Positions 1 to 9,411 are shown, numbered from the stretch's first letter. The stretch is DNA of 64,000 bases from Phenylobacterium sp. (GCF_004297125.1 NZ_SCVD01000019.1:310001-374000); one strand, 5' to 3'. The notes: generated by a model not told the origin, from the sequence alone. Numbers and translations are program-made.

Positions 1-2228
1 GCCGCCTTCACCGCCTCGGGCCGGATCGGCAGGTCGCGCACCCGCGCGCCCACCGCCCGGAAGATGGCGTTGCCGATGGCCGGTCCCACCACGGTGGTCG
101 CCGGCTCGCCCAGGCCCACCGGAACCTCGGTGCTGGCGATGAACTCCACCTCCACGTCCGGCACGTCGGCCATGCGCAGCGGCGTATAGCTGTCGAGGTT
201 GGTGTCCTTCGGTTGGCCGTTCTCGAAGGCCGAACCCTCGAGCAGCGCCAGGCTCATGCCCCACAGCGCCGCGCCCTCCATCTGCGCGAGCGCCCCGTCC
301 GGGTGGACGATGGTCCCAGCGTCGGCCACCAGGGTCAGCTTTTCCACCGTCACCGCGCCGGTCGCCGGATCCACCGCCACGCGGGCGGCGCAGGCCACCC
401 AGGTCGGCATGTCCCGCTCCTGCCCGAAGGTGGTGGCCAGGCCCAGCCCCGTGTTCTTCGGAAGCGGCTTGCCCCAGCCGGCCTTGTCGGCCAGTCGCTT
501 CAGCACGGCGGCCTGCCGCTTGGCCCCGCCCACCGCGTTGGGCGCGGAGCCGGCGTTGCGGCCCGCGGCGTCCAGCATCTTCAGCCGGAAGGCCAGCGGA
601 TCGACCCCGGCCTGAGCCGCCGCCTCGTCCATGAAGCTTTCCACCGCCCAGTTCGTCCAGCCGGGACCCACCGAACGCAGCCAGCCCGGCCGCATGGTCC
701 TGTTCGCCAGATCGTTCTGGACCGCCCGCACCCGCTGGGCGCCGACGGTGTACCAGTGGTTCGCCCCGCTGATCGCGAACGGGTCGTAAGGAACGCCATT
801 CCCGCCCTTGGGCATGAAGAACGGCGCCATGGCCTGGGTCGGCCAGCCGGCGCAGGCGTGATGCTCCATCGCCGTCACCCGCCCGGCGTCGCCGAACGCC
901 ATCCGCAGGGTCTGGACCGAGGGCGAGCGCGGGCTGTCGAACCGGGTGTCGTCCGCCCGGGTCATCACCATCTTCACCGGCTTGCCGCCGATGGCCTTCG
1001 ACGCCAGGGCCGCCCCCACCGCATAGTCGCCGTTCAGCCGCCGGCCGAACCCGCCGCCCAGCATGTAGGTGCGCAGCACGATGGTCTCTTCCTTGCGGCC
1101 CAGCGCCGTCGCCAGCCACGGCAGCACCAGCGACTGCCACTGGTTGCCGGTGTGGATCTCGAACAGCCCGTCCTTCTCGAACGCCAGCGCGTTCACCGGC
1201 TCCATCTGGAAGTGCAGCGCCGTGGAGGTCGTGTAGGTCTGCTCCAGGGTCGACTTGGCCGCCGCGAACGCCGCGTCCACGCCGGGGTCCTCCACCACCT
1301 GCGAGCCGGCGGTCTTGTCGGCGATCAGGGCGCGGGCGCGGGATTGCAGGTCGGCCTCGGCGACCTTGGCGGTCTCGCCGGCCTTCCAGGTCACCTTCAG
1401 CGCCTCGGTCGCCCGGTCGGCGGCCACGAAGCTGTCGGCATAGACCATCACCCAGCCGGGCACGGTCCCCGAGGGATCCTCCAGGGCGATGGCGCGGATA
1501 TAGCCCGGCACCGCCTTGGCCGCGGTCTCGTCGATGGAAACCACCGTCGAGCCGTAGCGGGTCGGCGGCAGCTTGGGCCGCGCGTAGACCATCCCCGGAA
1601 CCTTGGCGTCGAGACCATACTTGGCCTGGCCGTTGGTCTTGGCCGGGATGTCCTGGGCCCCGCCGGGCTTGCCGACGATCCGGCGCTCGGACGCCGGCTT
1701 CATCGGCAGCTTGGCCAGCTGCTCGGCGGTGAAGGTGCGGCTGAGGTCGCCCTTGGCGACGATCTCGCCGTAGGAGACCGAGCGCTTGCCCGCGACCACG
1801 GCGCCATTGCGCGCGATGCAGTCGGCCGGGGTCACACCCATCAGCTTGGCGCCCGCCTCGATCAGGGCGATCCGCCCCGCCGCGCCGGCCTGGCTGTAAA
1901 GCGGATAGCTCTGCCACACCGACCAGCTTCCGCCGGTGACCATCAGGCCCCACTTCGGATCGCTGTCGACGTGGTCGATGCGCACCTTCGACCAGTCGGC
2001 CTCCAGCTCGTCGGCGACGATGCGGGCGATGGCGGTGCCCACGTGCTGGCCCATCTCGGCGCGGATGATGTGGACCGTGACCACGCCCTGGCGGTCGATG
2101 CCATACCAGATGGTGGGGGCGAAGGCCTCGGCCGCCTGCGCGGGGTGGCCCAGGCCGAACATCGCCCCCGCCGCCGAGACGGTGATCAGGAAGCCGCGCC
2201 GTGAGACGTCGGGAAGGATCGCGTTCAT
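1..2228 (-). CDS. Molybdopterin-binding large subunit of an isoquinoline 1-oxidoreductase-type dehydrogenase (C-terminus cut by window edge)
   Basis: Large, molybdenum cofactor-binding subunit of the xanthine dehydrogenase superfamily, IorB branch, which oxidises N-heterocycles or aldehydes with water as oxygen donor. The frame starts with ATG at 2228 and stays open to base 1, about 742 codons, so only a few C-terminal residues are missing compared with the usual 730-760. It begins with a twin-arginine signal (SRRGF at residues 9-13, then a hydrophobic stretch), which places the enzyme in the periplasm or on the membrane. GGGFGRR near residue 390 is the conserved cofactor-binding glycine motif of the family. 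Its ATG overlaps the stop of the upstream iron-sulfur subunit (ATGA), so the two are translationally coupled. No separate FAD subunit is seen, as is normal for IorAB-type enzymes. The substrate cannot be read from the sequence. Confidence 0.9.
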   Translation of the reverse strand, partial: MNAILPDVSRRGFLITVSAAGAMFGLGHPAQAAEAFAPTIWYGIDRQGVVTVHIIRAEMGQHVGTAIARIVADELEADWSKVRIDHVDSDPKWGLMVTGGSWSVWQSYPLYSQAGAAGRIALIEAGAKLMGVTPADCIARNGAVVAGKRSVSYGEIVAKGDLSRTFTAEQLAKLPMKPASERRIVGKPGGAQDIPAKTNGQAKYGLDAKVPGMVYARPKLPPTRYGSTVVSIDETAAKAVPGYIRAIALEDPSGTVPGWVMVYADSFVAADRATEALKVTWKAGETAKVAEADLQSRARALIADKTAGSQVVEDPGVDAAFAAAKSTLEQTYTTSTALHFQMEPVNALAFEKDGLFEIHTGNQWQSLVLPWLATALGRKEETIVLRTYMLGGGFGRRLNGDYAVGAALASKAIGGKPVKMVMTRADDTRFDSPRSPSVQTLRMAFGDAGRVTAMEHHACAGWPTQAMAPFFMPKGGNGVPYDPFAISGANHWYTVGAQRVRAVQNDLANRTMRPGWLRSVGPGWTNWAVESFMDEAAAQAGVDPLAFRLKMLDAAGRNAGSAPNAVGGAKRQAAVLKRLADKAGWGKPLPKNTGLGLATTFGQERDMPTWVACAARVAVDPATGAVTVEKLTLVADAGTIVHPDGALAQMEGAALWGMSLALLEGSAFENGQPKDTNLDSYTPLRMADVPDVEVEFIASTEVPVGLGEPATTVVGPAIGNAIFRAVGARVRDLPIRPEAVKA

Positions 2229-2686
2229 GCCGCAACGCCCTTGGCCGCGGCCGCCTTGATGGCCTTCTTGATACGGATGTAGGCCATGCAGCGGCAGAGG
2301 TTGCCCGTCATGCCGGCCTCGATGTCGGCGTCCGACGGCTTCGGATTGGCCTTCAGCAGGGCCGCGGCCTGCATGATCTGGCCCGACTGGCAGTAGCCGC
2401 ATTGCGGCGCCTGAGCCTCGATCCACGCCATCTGCAGCGGGTGCTGACCCTTGGGGTCGAGGCCTTCGATGGTCGTCACCGACTGTCCGGCGACCGAGCC
2501 CGTGGGCGTGATGCAGGACCGGACCGCGTCGCCGTTCACATGCACCGTGCAGGCGCCGCACTGGCCGATGCCGCAGCCGAACTTGGTCCCGGTCAGGCCC
2601 GCTTCGTCGCGGATCGTCCACAACAGCGGGGCGTCGTCAGGCGCCTGGACCGAGACCTCGCGGCCATTCAATCGGAAGCTGGTCAT
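2225..2686 (-). CDS. [2Fe-2S] small subunit of isoquinoline 1-oxidoreductase-type dehydrogenase
   Basis: A 153-residue electron-transfer subunit that partners the molybdenum subunit downstream. The N-terminal plant-ferredoxin fold carries C38, C43, C46 and C58 (motif [10 protein letters not shown]). The C-terminal helical domain carries the second cluster at C96, C99, C131 and C133 (QCGYCQSG and GNLCRC). Both clusters are complete, and length and order match IorA/CoxS-type subunits. It is the first gene of a two-gene minus-strand operon and overlaps the next start by 4 bp. Electrons probably leave to a membrane cytochrome c that is not in the window. Family is certain; physiological substrate is unknown. 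Confidence 0.93.
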   Translation of the reverse strand: MTSFRLNGREVSVQAPDDAPLLWTIRDEAGLTGTKFGCGIGQCGACTVHVNGDAVRSCITPTGSVAGQSVTTIEGLDPKGQHPLQMAWIEAQAPQCGYCQSGQIMQAAALLKANPKPSDADIEAGMTGNLCRCMAYIRIKKAIKAAAAKGVAA

Positions 2687-2776
2687 ATCGCCCTCCCAAA
2701 GCGGGTTGCCTGCCGGCCAGCGGACGCCAACTCCGCCGCCGCCGCAAGGGGGATCTGCGAGGGCCTGGGCGAAGAC

Positions 2777-3967
2777 CTAGGCTTCAGCCTCGCGAGCCCG
2801 GCGGCGGGCGCTGATCGACAGCAGGAGGATGCCCACCAGGGCCGAGGCCAGCGAGCCCATCACCACGCCGGCCCGCACCTGGGCATGAAGGGCCTCGTCG
2901 CCCGCCGGAAACGCCAGGGCCCCGATGAACAGGCTCATGGTGAAGCCCACGCCGCAGAGCGCCGCGACGCCGTAGAGCTCCAGCCACTTGGCGCCCGTCG
3001 GCCGCCGGGCCCACTTCAGCCCGATGGCCAGGGCGGCCGCGCCGAACACGCCGATCTGCTTGCCGAAGAACAGGCCGGCCGCCACGCCCAGGCTGACGGT
3101 CCCGAAGATCGCCCCGCCCGCCTGGCCGCCCAGGGAGAATCCGGCCGCCATGAAGGCGAAGACCGGCAGGATGAAGAAGGCCACGTAGGGGTGCAGGGCT
3201 TCCATGGTCTCGCTAAGCACGCCCTGGCCGCCGGTCCGCTTGGGCTCCAGCGGCAGGCAGAACGCCGCCGCGATCCCGGCCAGCGAGGTGTTCACCCCGG
3301 ACTTCAGCGTGAAGCCCCAGAGCAGCAGGCCGCCGATGGCCCAGAAGGAATAGGGCGCTGTCCGCCAGCGCGACATGGCCGCCAGCACCGCCACCGTCAC
3401 CGCCGCCCCCGCCAGCATCGGAAAGTTGAGGTCGGCGGTGAACAGCACCGCGATCAGCGCCACCGCCGCGAGGTCGTCGGCGATCGCGAGCGTCAGCAGG
3501 AATATCCGCAGCGTCGGCGGCAGACGGGGCCCCGCGACCGCCAGGGCCGCCAGGGCGAAGGCGATGTCGGTGGCCGTGGGGATCGGCCAGCCCTCCTGAT
3601 GGCCGCCGGGCAGGCCGTTGACGGCCAGATAGATCAGCGCCGGGACCACGACCCCGCCCGTGGCCGCCAGCAACGGCAGGGCCAGCCGGCGCGGGTTCGA
3701 CAGCTCACCGCGCAGGATCTCGTGTTTGATCTCCAGCCCGACCACGAAGAAGAAGATCGGCATCAGGGCGGTCTTCACCCATCCGCTGAGGCTCATCTCT
3801 TCGGCGAAGGGGCCGACCCGGACGGCCACCATGTGGTGGGTGAGGGCGTCGTACGAACCGGCCCACGGCGAGTTGGCCCAGGCGATGGCGAGCAGCGCCG
3901 CGGCGGCCAGCAGCATGCCGGAACCGGTCTCGGTCTTGAGGAAGGCCAGCGTGGACCGGGTGGACAT
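2777..3967 (-). CDS. nhaA: Na+/H+ antiporter NhaA
   Basis: Inner-membrane antiporter that exports Na+ in exchange for H+ for pH and salt homeostasis. At 396 residues it matches the family length (about 390). It shows the expected hydrophobic segments and the transport-site residues: D134 in TATDIAFALA and the D164-D165 pair in LAIADDLAAV, equivalent to E. coli D133, D163 and D164. FFFVVGLEIKHE near residues 72-83 is another family signature. It stands alone about 90 bp upstream (in transcription sense) of the molybdenum hydroxylase genes and diverges from the CMD-family gene at 4065. No obvious NhaR-type regulator is nearby. Confidence 0.96.
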   Translation of the reverse strand: MSTRSTLAFLKTETGSGMLLAAAALLAIAWANSPWAGSYDALTHHMVAVRVGPFAEEMSLSGWVKTALMPIFFFVVGLEIKHEILRGELSNPRRLALPLLAATGGVVVPALIYLAVNGLPGGHQEGWPIPTATDIAFALAALAVAGPRLPPTLRIFLLTLAIADDLAAVALIAVLFTADLNFPMLAGAAVTVAVLAAMSRWRTAPYSFWAIGGLLLWGFTLKSGVNTSLAGIAAAFCLPLEPKRTGGQGVLSETMEALHPYVAFFILPVFAFMAAGFSLGGQAGGAIFGTVSLGVAAGLFFGKQIGVFGAAALAIGLKWARRPTGAKWLELYGVAALCGVGFTMSLFIGALAFPAGDEALHAQVRAGVVMGSLASALVGILLLSISARRRAREAEA

Positions 3968-4064
3968 TGGGGCCTGGGTAACAAGCCCGGGCGGCCGGCT
4001 CTAGCGAAATCGGGCGCGGGCTCTAAGCTGCGGCGCCAACAAACCGGATGTTCGAGGAAACGCC

Positions 4065-4634
4065 ATGAGACTGTCCAAGCCCCGCGTCGCCCCGCTGAGC
4101 GACGACCAGCTCACCCCCGAGCAGTCCGAGGCCCTGCAGCCGGTGCGTGACGGCACGATGGGCGTCCTCAACATCTTCCGCACCCTGGCGCACGCGCCCA
4201 AGGCGCTGAAGCGGTTCAACGACTGGGGCGGCTATGTGCTGTCGCGCCGGAACGACCTGCCGGCCCGCGAGCGGGAGATCGTGATCCTGCGCACGGGCTT
4301 CCTCTGCAAGTCCGGCTACGAGTTCACCCAGCACACCCGCATCGGCCTGAACTCCGGCCTGACCGAGGCCGAGATCGAGGCCATCAAGCGCGGCGCCGAC
4401 GCCGGCTGGAGCGCCGCCGACGCGGCCCTGATCCGCGCCACGGACGAGCTGCACGACGACCACTTCATCACCGACGCGACCTGGGCCGAGCTGGGCCGGC
4501 ATTTCACCCAGAAGCAGTGCATGGACGTGGTCTTCACGACCGGCCAGTACACCCAGGTCTCGATGATCCTGAACACGTTCGGGGTGCAGCTCGACGAGGG
4601 CCAGACCCTCGATCCCGAACTCAAGGGCTACTGA
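4065..4634 (+). CDS. Carboxymuconolactone decarboxylase (CMD) family protein
   Basis: A 189-residue CMD/AhpD-fold protein. The family signature ERE-IVILRTGFLCKSGYEFTQH spans residues 69-90, with C81, E86 and H90 in the CMD arrangement. There is one cysteine rather than an AhpD CxxC pair, so peroxidase activity is doubtful. A GTG-started SDR gene follows one base after its stop, so the two are probably co-transcribed and act in one pathway, perhaps degradation of an aromatic or terpenoid. It diverges from nhaA. Exact reaction unknown. Confidence 0.85.
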   Translation: MRLSKPRVAPLSDDQLTPEQSEALQPVRDGTMGVLNIFRTLAHAPKALKRFNDWGGYVLSRRNDLPAREREIVILRTGFLCKSGYEFTQHTRIGLNSGLTEAEIEAIKRGADAGWSAADAALIRATDELHDDHFITDATWAELGRHFTQKQCMDVVFTTGQYTQVSMILNTFGVQLDEGQTLDPELKGY

Positions 4635-4635
4635 G

Positions 4636-5436
4636 GTGGCGGGCCGCCTCGAGGGCAAGGCCGCCGCGGTCGTCGGCGCCGGCCAGACGCCGGGCGACAC
4701 CGTCGGCAACGGCCGCGCCATGGCCCTGCTCTTCGCCAGGGAGGGCGCGCGCGTCCTCTGCGTCGACCGCGTCGGCGAGCGGGCGGAAGAGACCGCGGCC
4801 ATGATCCGCGAGGAGGGCGGCGAAGCCTTCGCCCTGCAGGCCGACGTGACCAGATCGGCGGAGGCCGCGGGGATCGTGACCGAGGCTGTGGCGCGCCTGG
4901 GCCGCCTCGACATCCTGGTCAACAATGTCGGCATCGGCGGCGGCGACGGACCGGCGCACAGGATCGAGGAGGCGGCGTTCGACCGCATCCTATCGGTGAA
5001 CCTCAAGGGCATGTGGCTGGTGACCAAGGCCGCGCTGGGCGTCATGCGCGAGCAGGGCGGCGGGGCCATCGTCAACATCTCGTCCCTGGCCGCGAAGGCG
5101 GGCGGCATCCAGGTAGCCTACGAGGTCTCCAAGGCCGCGGTGAACCGCCTGACCACCAGCGTCGCCCAGTCCCAGGCCCGCTACGGCGTCCGCTGCAACG
5201 CGGTCCAGCCGGGGCTGATGGACACGCCGATGGCCGTCGCCGGCATCGCCGGCGCCAGCGGCCGCACCCAGGACGAGGTCCGCGCCGAACGCGACGCCCG
5301 CGTGCCCCTGGGCGGCAGGATGGGCAGCGCCTGGGACACCGCCTATGCGGCGCTGTTCCTGGCCTCCGACGAGGCCAGGTTCGTCACCGGCGTGATCCTG
5401 CCGGTGGATGGCGGCATGGGCGTAAGGATCGGGTAG
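4636..5436 (+). CDS. SDR-family NAD(P)-dependent oxidoreductase
   Basis: A 266-residue classical short-chain dehydrogenase. The N-terminal cofactor motif is unusual, VVGAGQTPGDTVGNGRAMA (residues 12-30), with an insertion compared with plain TGxxxGIG. NNVG (96-99), S150, Y162 and K166 form the normal active site. C-terminal VILPVDGGMGVRIG is typical. The start is a GTG at 4636, one base after the CMD gene's stop, which indicates translational coupling and a shared operon. The long P-loop insertion occurs in an SDR subset often annotated as cyclohexanol or terpene alcohol dehydrogenases, but substrate assignment would be a guess. Confidence 0.9.
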   Translation: MAGRLEGKAAAVVGAGQTPGDTVGNGRAMALLFAREGARVLCVDRVGERAEETAAMIREEGGEAFALQADVTRSAEAAGIVTEAVARLGRLDILVNNVGIGGGDGPAHRIEEAAFDRILSVNLKGMWLVTKAALGVMREQGGGAIVNISSLAAKAGGIQVAYEVSKAAVNRLTTSVAQSQARYGVRCNAVQPGLMDTPMAVAGIAGASGRTQDEVRAERDARVPLGGRMGSAWDTAYAALFLASDEARFVTGVILPVDGGMGVRIG

Positions 5437-5503
5437 GGGGAACGGCCTGCGAAGCCTCTGCGTTAGTCGCCCCTGTCGAGGGACACTGACCGGAGAGCAC
5501 CTG

Positions 5504-5578
5504 ATGAACAGCATCATCTATCTTGTCGGCCTGGTGGTCGTCGTCCTGGCGGTCCTGGGCTTCCTCGGAATGCGCTAG
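5504..5578 (+). CDS. 24-residue single-membrane-segment peptide
   Basis: ATG at 5504 follows a GGAGAG ribosome site with 6-7 bp spacing and opens a 24-codon frame ending at TAG 5578. The product begins MNSIIYLVGLVVVVLAVL and ends GFLGMR: one valine/leucine-rich membrane helix with a single C-terminal Arg and almost no soluble part. Very similar short peptides of the same start and length are, as far as I recall, widespread unannotated ORFs in alphaproteobacteria. It lies alone between the SDR and selO. Function unknown; a membrane-complex stabiliser or stress peptide is conceivable. Confidence 0.7.
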   Translation: MNSIIYLVGLVVVVLAVLGFLGMR

Positions 5579-5611
5579 CCGAACCCCAGGTCGGGCGGCA
5601 TAGCTGGGGCT

Positions 5612-7075
5612 ATGTCCGTCTCCGCCGCCTATCGCCCCGATCCGCAGTTCCCGGCCCTCGGTCGCGAGTTCGCCGATCCCGTGGAAGCGGCGGATTTCCC
5701 CGCCACGATCCTGCGCTACCGCAACGACCGCGCCGCCGTGACGGTCGGCCTGGACACCCTGACGGACGAGGAGTGGATCGCCCATTTCGGCCGCTTTCGG
5801 CCGCTGCCAGGCAATATCGATCCGCCCGTGGCCCAGCGCTATCACGGCCATCAGTTCCGCGTTTACAACCCCGACCTCGGCGACGGCCGCGGCTTCCTGT
5901 TCGCCCAGCTTCGCGAGGCCGGGACCGGCCGGCTGCTGGATCTCGGGACCAAGGGCTCTGGCCAGACACCGTGGTCGCGCTCGGGTGACGGCCGGCTGAC
6001 CCTGAAAGGCGGGGTCCGCGAGGTGTTGGCGACCGCGATGCTGGAGGCCCTGGGCGTGCCGACCTCGCGCTCGTTCTCCCTGGTCGAGACCGGCGAGGCC
6101 CTGGAGCGCGGCGACGAACCCAGCCCCACGCGCGCCTCCGTGCTGGTGCGGCTTTCGCACAGCCACGTCCGCTTCGGGACCTTCCAGCGCCATGCCTTCT
6201 TCCAGGCCAAGGACCGCGTCGGGGCGCTGGTGGACCACGTGGTGGCGACCTACTACCCCGAACTGCAAGGCGCCAACGACCGTCCCGCCGCCCTGCTGGA
6301 AGCGGTCTGCGGCAAGGCCGCGCGCCTGACCGCGAGCTGGATGGCGGCCGGCTTCGTCCACGGCGTCCTCAACACCGACAACATGAACATCACCGGCGAG
6401 AGCTTCGACTACGGCCCCTACCGGTTCCTGCCGAAGTCGGACCCGAACTTCACCGCCGCCTATTTCGACCACAACGGCCTCTACAGCTTCGGCCGCCAGC
6501 CGGAGGCGGTGTTCTGGAACCTGCAGCAGCTCGCCGGTTGCCTCAGCCTGGTGACGGAGAGCGACCCGCTGGTCGAGGCCCTGAACGGCTTCGGCCCCGC
6601 CTATCGGCGCGAACTGATGGCCGCGATGCTGGGCCGCCTGGGGGTCATCCCGCGCGGCGACGAGGAAGACGCGGAACTGGTGCAGGCTGCGTTCGGCGCG
6701 ATGGCCGAGGGCGGCGAGCGCCTGCGCTGGGAGCCGTTCTTCTTCGACTGGTTCGGCGGGCGCGAGGACCGCGCCATGGCCGGCCCGCGCGCCGATCTCT
6801 ATGCGGCGGTCGACGTCGCCGAATTCCGCCGCCGCGTCGCGGCCTACGAGCCGGCGCGGCCCCATCGGCTGGCCCATCCCTACTTCGCGCAGGCCGAACC
6901 CGAAGAACTGCTGATCGACGAGATCGAGGCGATCTGGGCCGACATCGACCAGCGCGACGACTGGACCGCCTTCCACGCCAAGCTGGCGCGGATCGAGGCG
7001 GCGCGGACAGCGTGGGGTCTCAGCCAGCCTTCTTCCGCGACACCCACTGCGCCAGCACCACCCCGCCCAGGGTGA
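5612..7075 (+). CDS. selO: SelO/YdiU family protein adenylyltransferase (pseudokinase)
   Basis: Protein AMPylator of the SelO family, which transfers AMP from ATP to Ser/Thr/Tyr of redox-related proteins using an inverted kinase fold. At 487 residues it has family length. GTKGSGQTPWSRSGDGR (about 112-128) is the nucleotide loop, RVREVL-like and SRSFSLVETG segments follow, and LNTDNMNITG plus DYGPYRF near 252-268 supply the conserved Asn and Asp metal ligands. There is no C-terminal selenocysteine, as in most bacterial forms. The last 56 bp overlap the 3' end of the convergent transporter gene; the Pro/Ala/Ser-rich C-terminus reads into it and may be a relaxed extension. Confidence 0.95.
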   Translation: MSVSAAYRPDPQFPALGREFADPVEAADFPATILRYRNDRAAVTVGLDTLTDEEWIAHFGRFRPLPGNIDPPVAQRYHGHQFRVYNPDLGDGRGFLFAQLREAGTGRLLDLGTKGSGQTPWSRSGDGRLTLKGGVREVLATAMLEALGVPTSRSFSLVETGEALERGDEPSPTRASVLVRLSHSHVRFGTFQRHAFFQAKDRVGALVDHVVATYYPELQGANDRPAALLEAVCGKAARLTASWMAAGFVHGVLNTDNMNITGESFDYGPYRFLPKSDPNFTAAYFDHNGLYSFGRQPEAVFWNLQQLAGCLSLVTESDPLVEALNGFGPAYRRELMAAMLGRLGVIPRGDEEDAELVQAAFGAMAEGGERLRWEPFFFDWFGGREDRAMAGPRADLYAAVDVAEFRRRVAAYEPARPHRLAHPYFAQAEPEELLIDEIEAIWADIDQRDDWTAFHAKLARIEAARTAWGLSQPSSATPTAPAPPRPG

Positions 7076-7910
7076 CCGCCGCACCCAGCGCCTGCAGCGG
7101 CCCGATGGCTTCGGCGAACAGCAGCCAGCCGAGCCAGGCGGCCACCACCGGCTGGACCAGCACCACCACCGAGGCGGTGGAGGTGGGCAGCCGGCCCATG
7201 GCCCAGGCGATGGAGCCCTGGCCGGCGACGTGCATCAGCCCGAGGCCGGCGCAGGCCGCCCACCCGGTCGCGCTGGCCGGCGTCAGCGGCTCGCCCAGCA
7301 GCAGCGCCGCCCCCAGCAGCAGCGGGAGGCCGGCGACGCCCGCCCAGAACATCATCCGGCTCGCCCCTTCGGTCCTGCGGCCCTCGGCCATGGTCAGGAA
7401 GTAGAGGGCGTACCAGAACGCCGTCGCCACCGAGAGCGCGTCGCCCAGCGGCTGGTTGCGCAACGCCCCGCCGCCCTTGGCGTAGGCCATCAGCGAAGCG
7501 CCCCCCACGGCCGCCGCCACGGCGACCAGGAACAGCGCGCGGGGCCTCTGCCTCAGGAAGATCCAGGCGAAGGCCGTGACCACGACCGGCGTCAGGTTGG
7601 TCAGCACCGTCGCGTTGGCCACCGAGGTGTACTGGATGCCGTAGTGCCAGAAGCCGAGGTCCAGGGCGAAGAACAGCCCGGCCCACAGCGCCATCCTCGG
7701 CGGGCCGCCGATAGAACCGGCCGTGCGCCAGGTCATCAGCGCCAGCAGCGGCATGGCGAAGATCAGCCGCCAGACGCCCGTCGCCGCCGGGCCGGCGTCG
7801 GACATCCGCACCAGGATGGCGGCCAGCCCAATGATGCACGCGCCGCCGAGCAGCGCCGCCAGCGCCAGCCAGCTCGACTGGGAGGGCTCCTCGGCCGCGG
7901 CGTCAGTCAA
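7020..7910 (-). CDS. EamA-family (DMT superfamily) transporter
   Basis: A 296-residue inner-membrane protein with about ten hydrophobic helices in two EamA repeats (roughly residues 12-140 and 155-290). It is in the drug/metabolite transporter superfamily, likely a metabolite exporter. PVVVTAFAWIFLRQRP and PVVAAWLGWLLFAEAIG are the paired repeat signatures. Its start overlaps the end of gluQ by 8 bp, so the two are co-transcribed. Its 3' end overlaps selO on the other strand. Substrate cannot be deduced. Confidence 0.9.
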   Translation of the reverse strand: MTDAAAEEPSQSSWLALAALLGGACIIGLAAILVRMSDAGPAATGVWRLIFAMPLLALMTWRTAGSIGGPPRMALWAGLFFALDLGFWHYGIQYTSVANATVLTNLTPVVVTAFAWIFLRQRPRALFLVAVAAAVGGASLMAYAKGGGALRNQPLGDALSVATAFWYALYFLTMAEGRRTEGASRMMFWAGVAGLPLLLGAALLLGEPLTPASATGWAACAGLGLMHVAGQGSIAWAMGRLPTSTASVVVLVQPVVAAWLGWLLFAEAIGPLQALGAAVTLGGVVLAQWVSRKKAG

Positions 7911-8730
7911 AGCCCAGCTCCTTGCGCAGGTCCGCGGCGCTCATACCCCGTTCGCGCAGCGACCGCAGCGTTTCCGCCCGGTCGCGCTTGGCGAACCGCC
8001 TGCCGTCCGGCCCGGTGAGCAGCCGGTGGTGGCGATAGGTCGGCTCGGGCAGGCCCAGCAGCGCCTGCAAGAGCCGCTGGACATGGGTCGCCTCGAACAG
8101 GTCGCGGCCGCGGATGACGTGGGTGATCCCCTGCAGGGCGTCGTCGACCGTCACGGCCAGATGGTAGGCCACGCCCACATCCTTGCGCGCGAGCACCACG
8201 TCGCCGCCGAGTTCGGGCCTGGCCGAAACGACGCCTTCGCCCTCATCGGTGAATGTCAGCCCGCCGAAGCCGCCGAGTTTGCGCGACGCCGCGTCCAGTG
8301 ACAGCCGCCAGGCGAAGGGCTCGCCGGCGGCCAGCCGCCGGGCCTCCTCGTCGGCCGGCAGCGGCGCGCCCCGGAACACCTCCGTGGCCCCGTGCGGCGC
8401 CGACGCAATCGCCGCGGCCACTTCCTTGCGGGTGCGGAAGCAGCGGTAGAGCAGGCCGTCGGCCTCCAGCCTCGAGAGCGCGGCCTGGTAGTCGTCCAGG
8501 TGCTCGGACTGCCGCCGCACCGGCGTCTCCCAGGCCAGGCCGAGCCAGGCCAGGTCCTCGAAGATCGCCGCCTCGAACTCGGGCCGGCAGCGGGTGGCGT
8601 CGATGTCCTCGATCCGCAGCACGAATCGGCCGCCGGCCGCGCGCGCGGCCTCCGAAGCCGTCAGCGCCGAGAAGGCGTGGCCGCGGTGCAGGTATCCGGT
8701 CGGGGACGGGGCGAAGCGGGTGGCGAACAC
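7903..8730 (-). CDS. gluQ: Glutamyl-Q tRNA(Asp) synthetase
   Basis: Truncated paralogue of glutamyl-tRNA synthetase that charges glutamate onto the queuosine base of tRNA-Asp. The 275 residues start MFATRFAPSPTGYLHRGH, giving the HIGH-type ATP motif at 10-18. VLRIEDID (about 38-46) is the amino-acid site, and RFAKRD near 245 replaces KMSKS. There is no anticodon-binding domain, which separates it from GltX. The zinc cysteines of the E. coli enzyme are not conserved: only one Cys remains in YRCFRTRKE. It is first in a two-gene unit with the transporter; its start lies 10 bp from the end of the TetR gene. Confidence 0.93.
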   Translation of the reverse strand: MFATRFAPSPTGYLHRGHAFSALTASEAARAAGGRFVLRIEDIDATRCRPEFEAAIFEDLAWLGLAWETPVRRQSEHLDDYQAALSRLEADGLLYRCFRTRKEVAAAIASAPHGATEVFRGAPLPADEEARRLAAGEPFAWRLSLDAASRKLGGFGGLTFTDEGEGVVSARPELGGDVVLARKDVGVAYHLAVTVDDALQGITHVIRGRDLFEATHVQRLLQALLGLPEPTYRHHRLLTGPDGRRFAKRDRAETLRSLRERGMSAADLRKELGFD

Positions 8731-8740
8731 CCGGGTGGGA

Positions 8741-9370
8741 TTAGCAGGCGGAGTGCTTGGCTTGGAACAGTCCCATGTGGTTCAGCACCGCTTCCAGGAA
8801 CTGGCGCTCGCCGCCCAGCTCGTCCTTCAGGTGCTCGAACTGCTTGAAGCCGGCCATCTCGGCCAGGCCGTGGGCGCCGCACCAGGCGGCGATGGTGGCC
8901 AGCTCCAGGTGGGCCTCGGCGGCCGGATCGGCTCCGTGCTCGACCATGGTGTCGCGAACCATGCAGTAGGCGCTCTCGCTCTTGCCCTCCATCTCGTCCG
9001 GCAGGGCTTCCTTGTCGCGCGCGGCGTCGTACATCACGCGGTAGAGCGCGGGGTTGTCGCGGGCGAAGCAGACGTAGGCGATGCCCAGCGCCGTGAGCTG
9101 CTGCATACCCGTGGCCGTGTTCTTGGCCTCGGTCATCTGGGCGCCCAGGATCTCCCAGCCTTCGTGGGCCACGGCGTCGAGCAGCTCGGCCTTGTCCTTG
9201 AAGTGGTGATAGGGCGCCGCCGGACTGACCCCCGCCTCGCGCGCCACGGCCCGCAGCGACAGCGCGCTCGGACCTTCCGCCTCGAGCAGCCTGCGGGCGG
9301 CGTCCACGAGGGCGCGGCGCAGATCGCCGTGATGATAGGGGCGGGGCTCGGCGCTTTTGGGTTGGCTCAT
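8741..9370 (-). CDS. TetR/AcrR-family regulator
   Basis: A 209-residue repressor of the TetR family. The helix-turn-helix is at about residues 15-62 (ALSLRAVAREAGVSPAAPYHHFKDKAEL), and the rest is a ligand-sensing domain of the TetR_C type (CFARDNPALYRVMYD). Upstream, across 9371-9502, two 19-bp palindromes (9390-9408 and 9436-9454) sit in the shared intergenic space, so the protein probably represses itself and the divergent micropeptide gene at 9503. Two more copies lie before the second micropeptide. The ligand is unknown. gluQ follows 10 bp after the stop and could be co-transcribed. Confidence 0.9.
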   Translation of the reverse strand: MSQPKSAEPRPYHHGDLRRALVDAARRLLEAEGPSALSLRAVAREAGVSPAAPYHHFKDKAELLDAVAHEGWEILGAQMTEAKNTATGMQQLTALGIAYVCFARDNPALYRVMYDAARDKEALPDEMEGKSESAYCMVRDTMVEHGADPAAEAHLELATIAAWCGAHGLAEMAGFKQFEHLKDELGGERQFLEAVLNHMGLFQAKHSAC

Positions 9371-9389
9371 CGCATTACCATAAGTTCAC

Positions 9390-9408
9390 ATCTAAGCGCT
9401 GTACAGAT
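9390..9408. promoter_or_regulatory. TetR-type operator, copy 1
   Basis: ATCTAAGCGCTGTACAGAT, a 19-bp element with ATCT/AGAT ends. It is 20 bp before the TetR start and upstream of the TTGACG -35 of the micropeptide promoter. Three near copies lie at 9436, 9728 and 9753; the shared form is ATCTRNNCRCTGTNCAGAT. Confidence 0.65.
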
Positions 9409-9411
9409 GTC

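Noticed and set aside
213..2204. Plus-strand 663-codon open frame
   Set aside because: Antisense to the molybdenum subunit; composition is Arg/Gly/His-rich with no domain, as expected for the reverse of GC-rich coding DNA.
2201..4150. Plus-strand 649-codon open frame
   Set aside because: Antisense across the iron-sulfur subunit and nhaA; no recognisable protein features.
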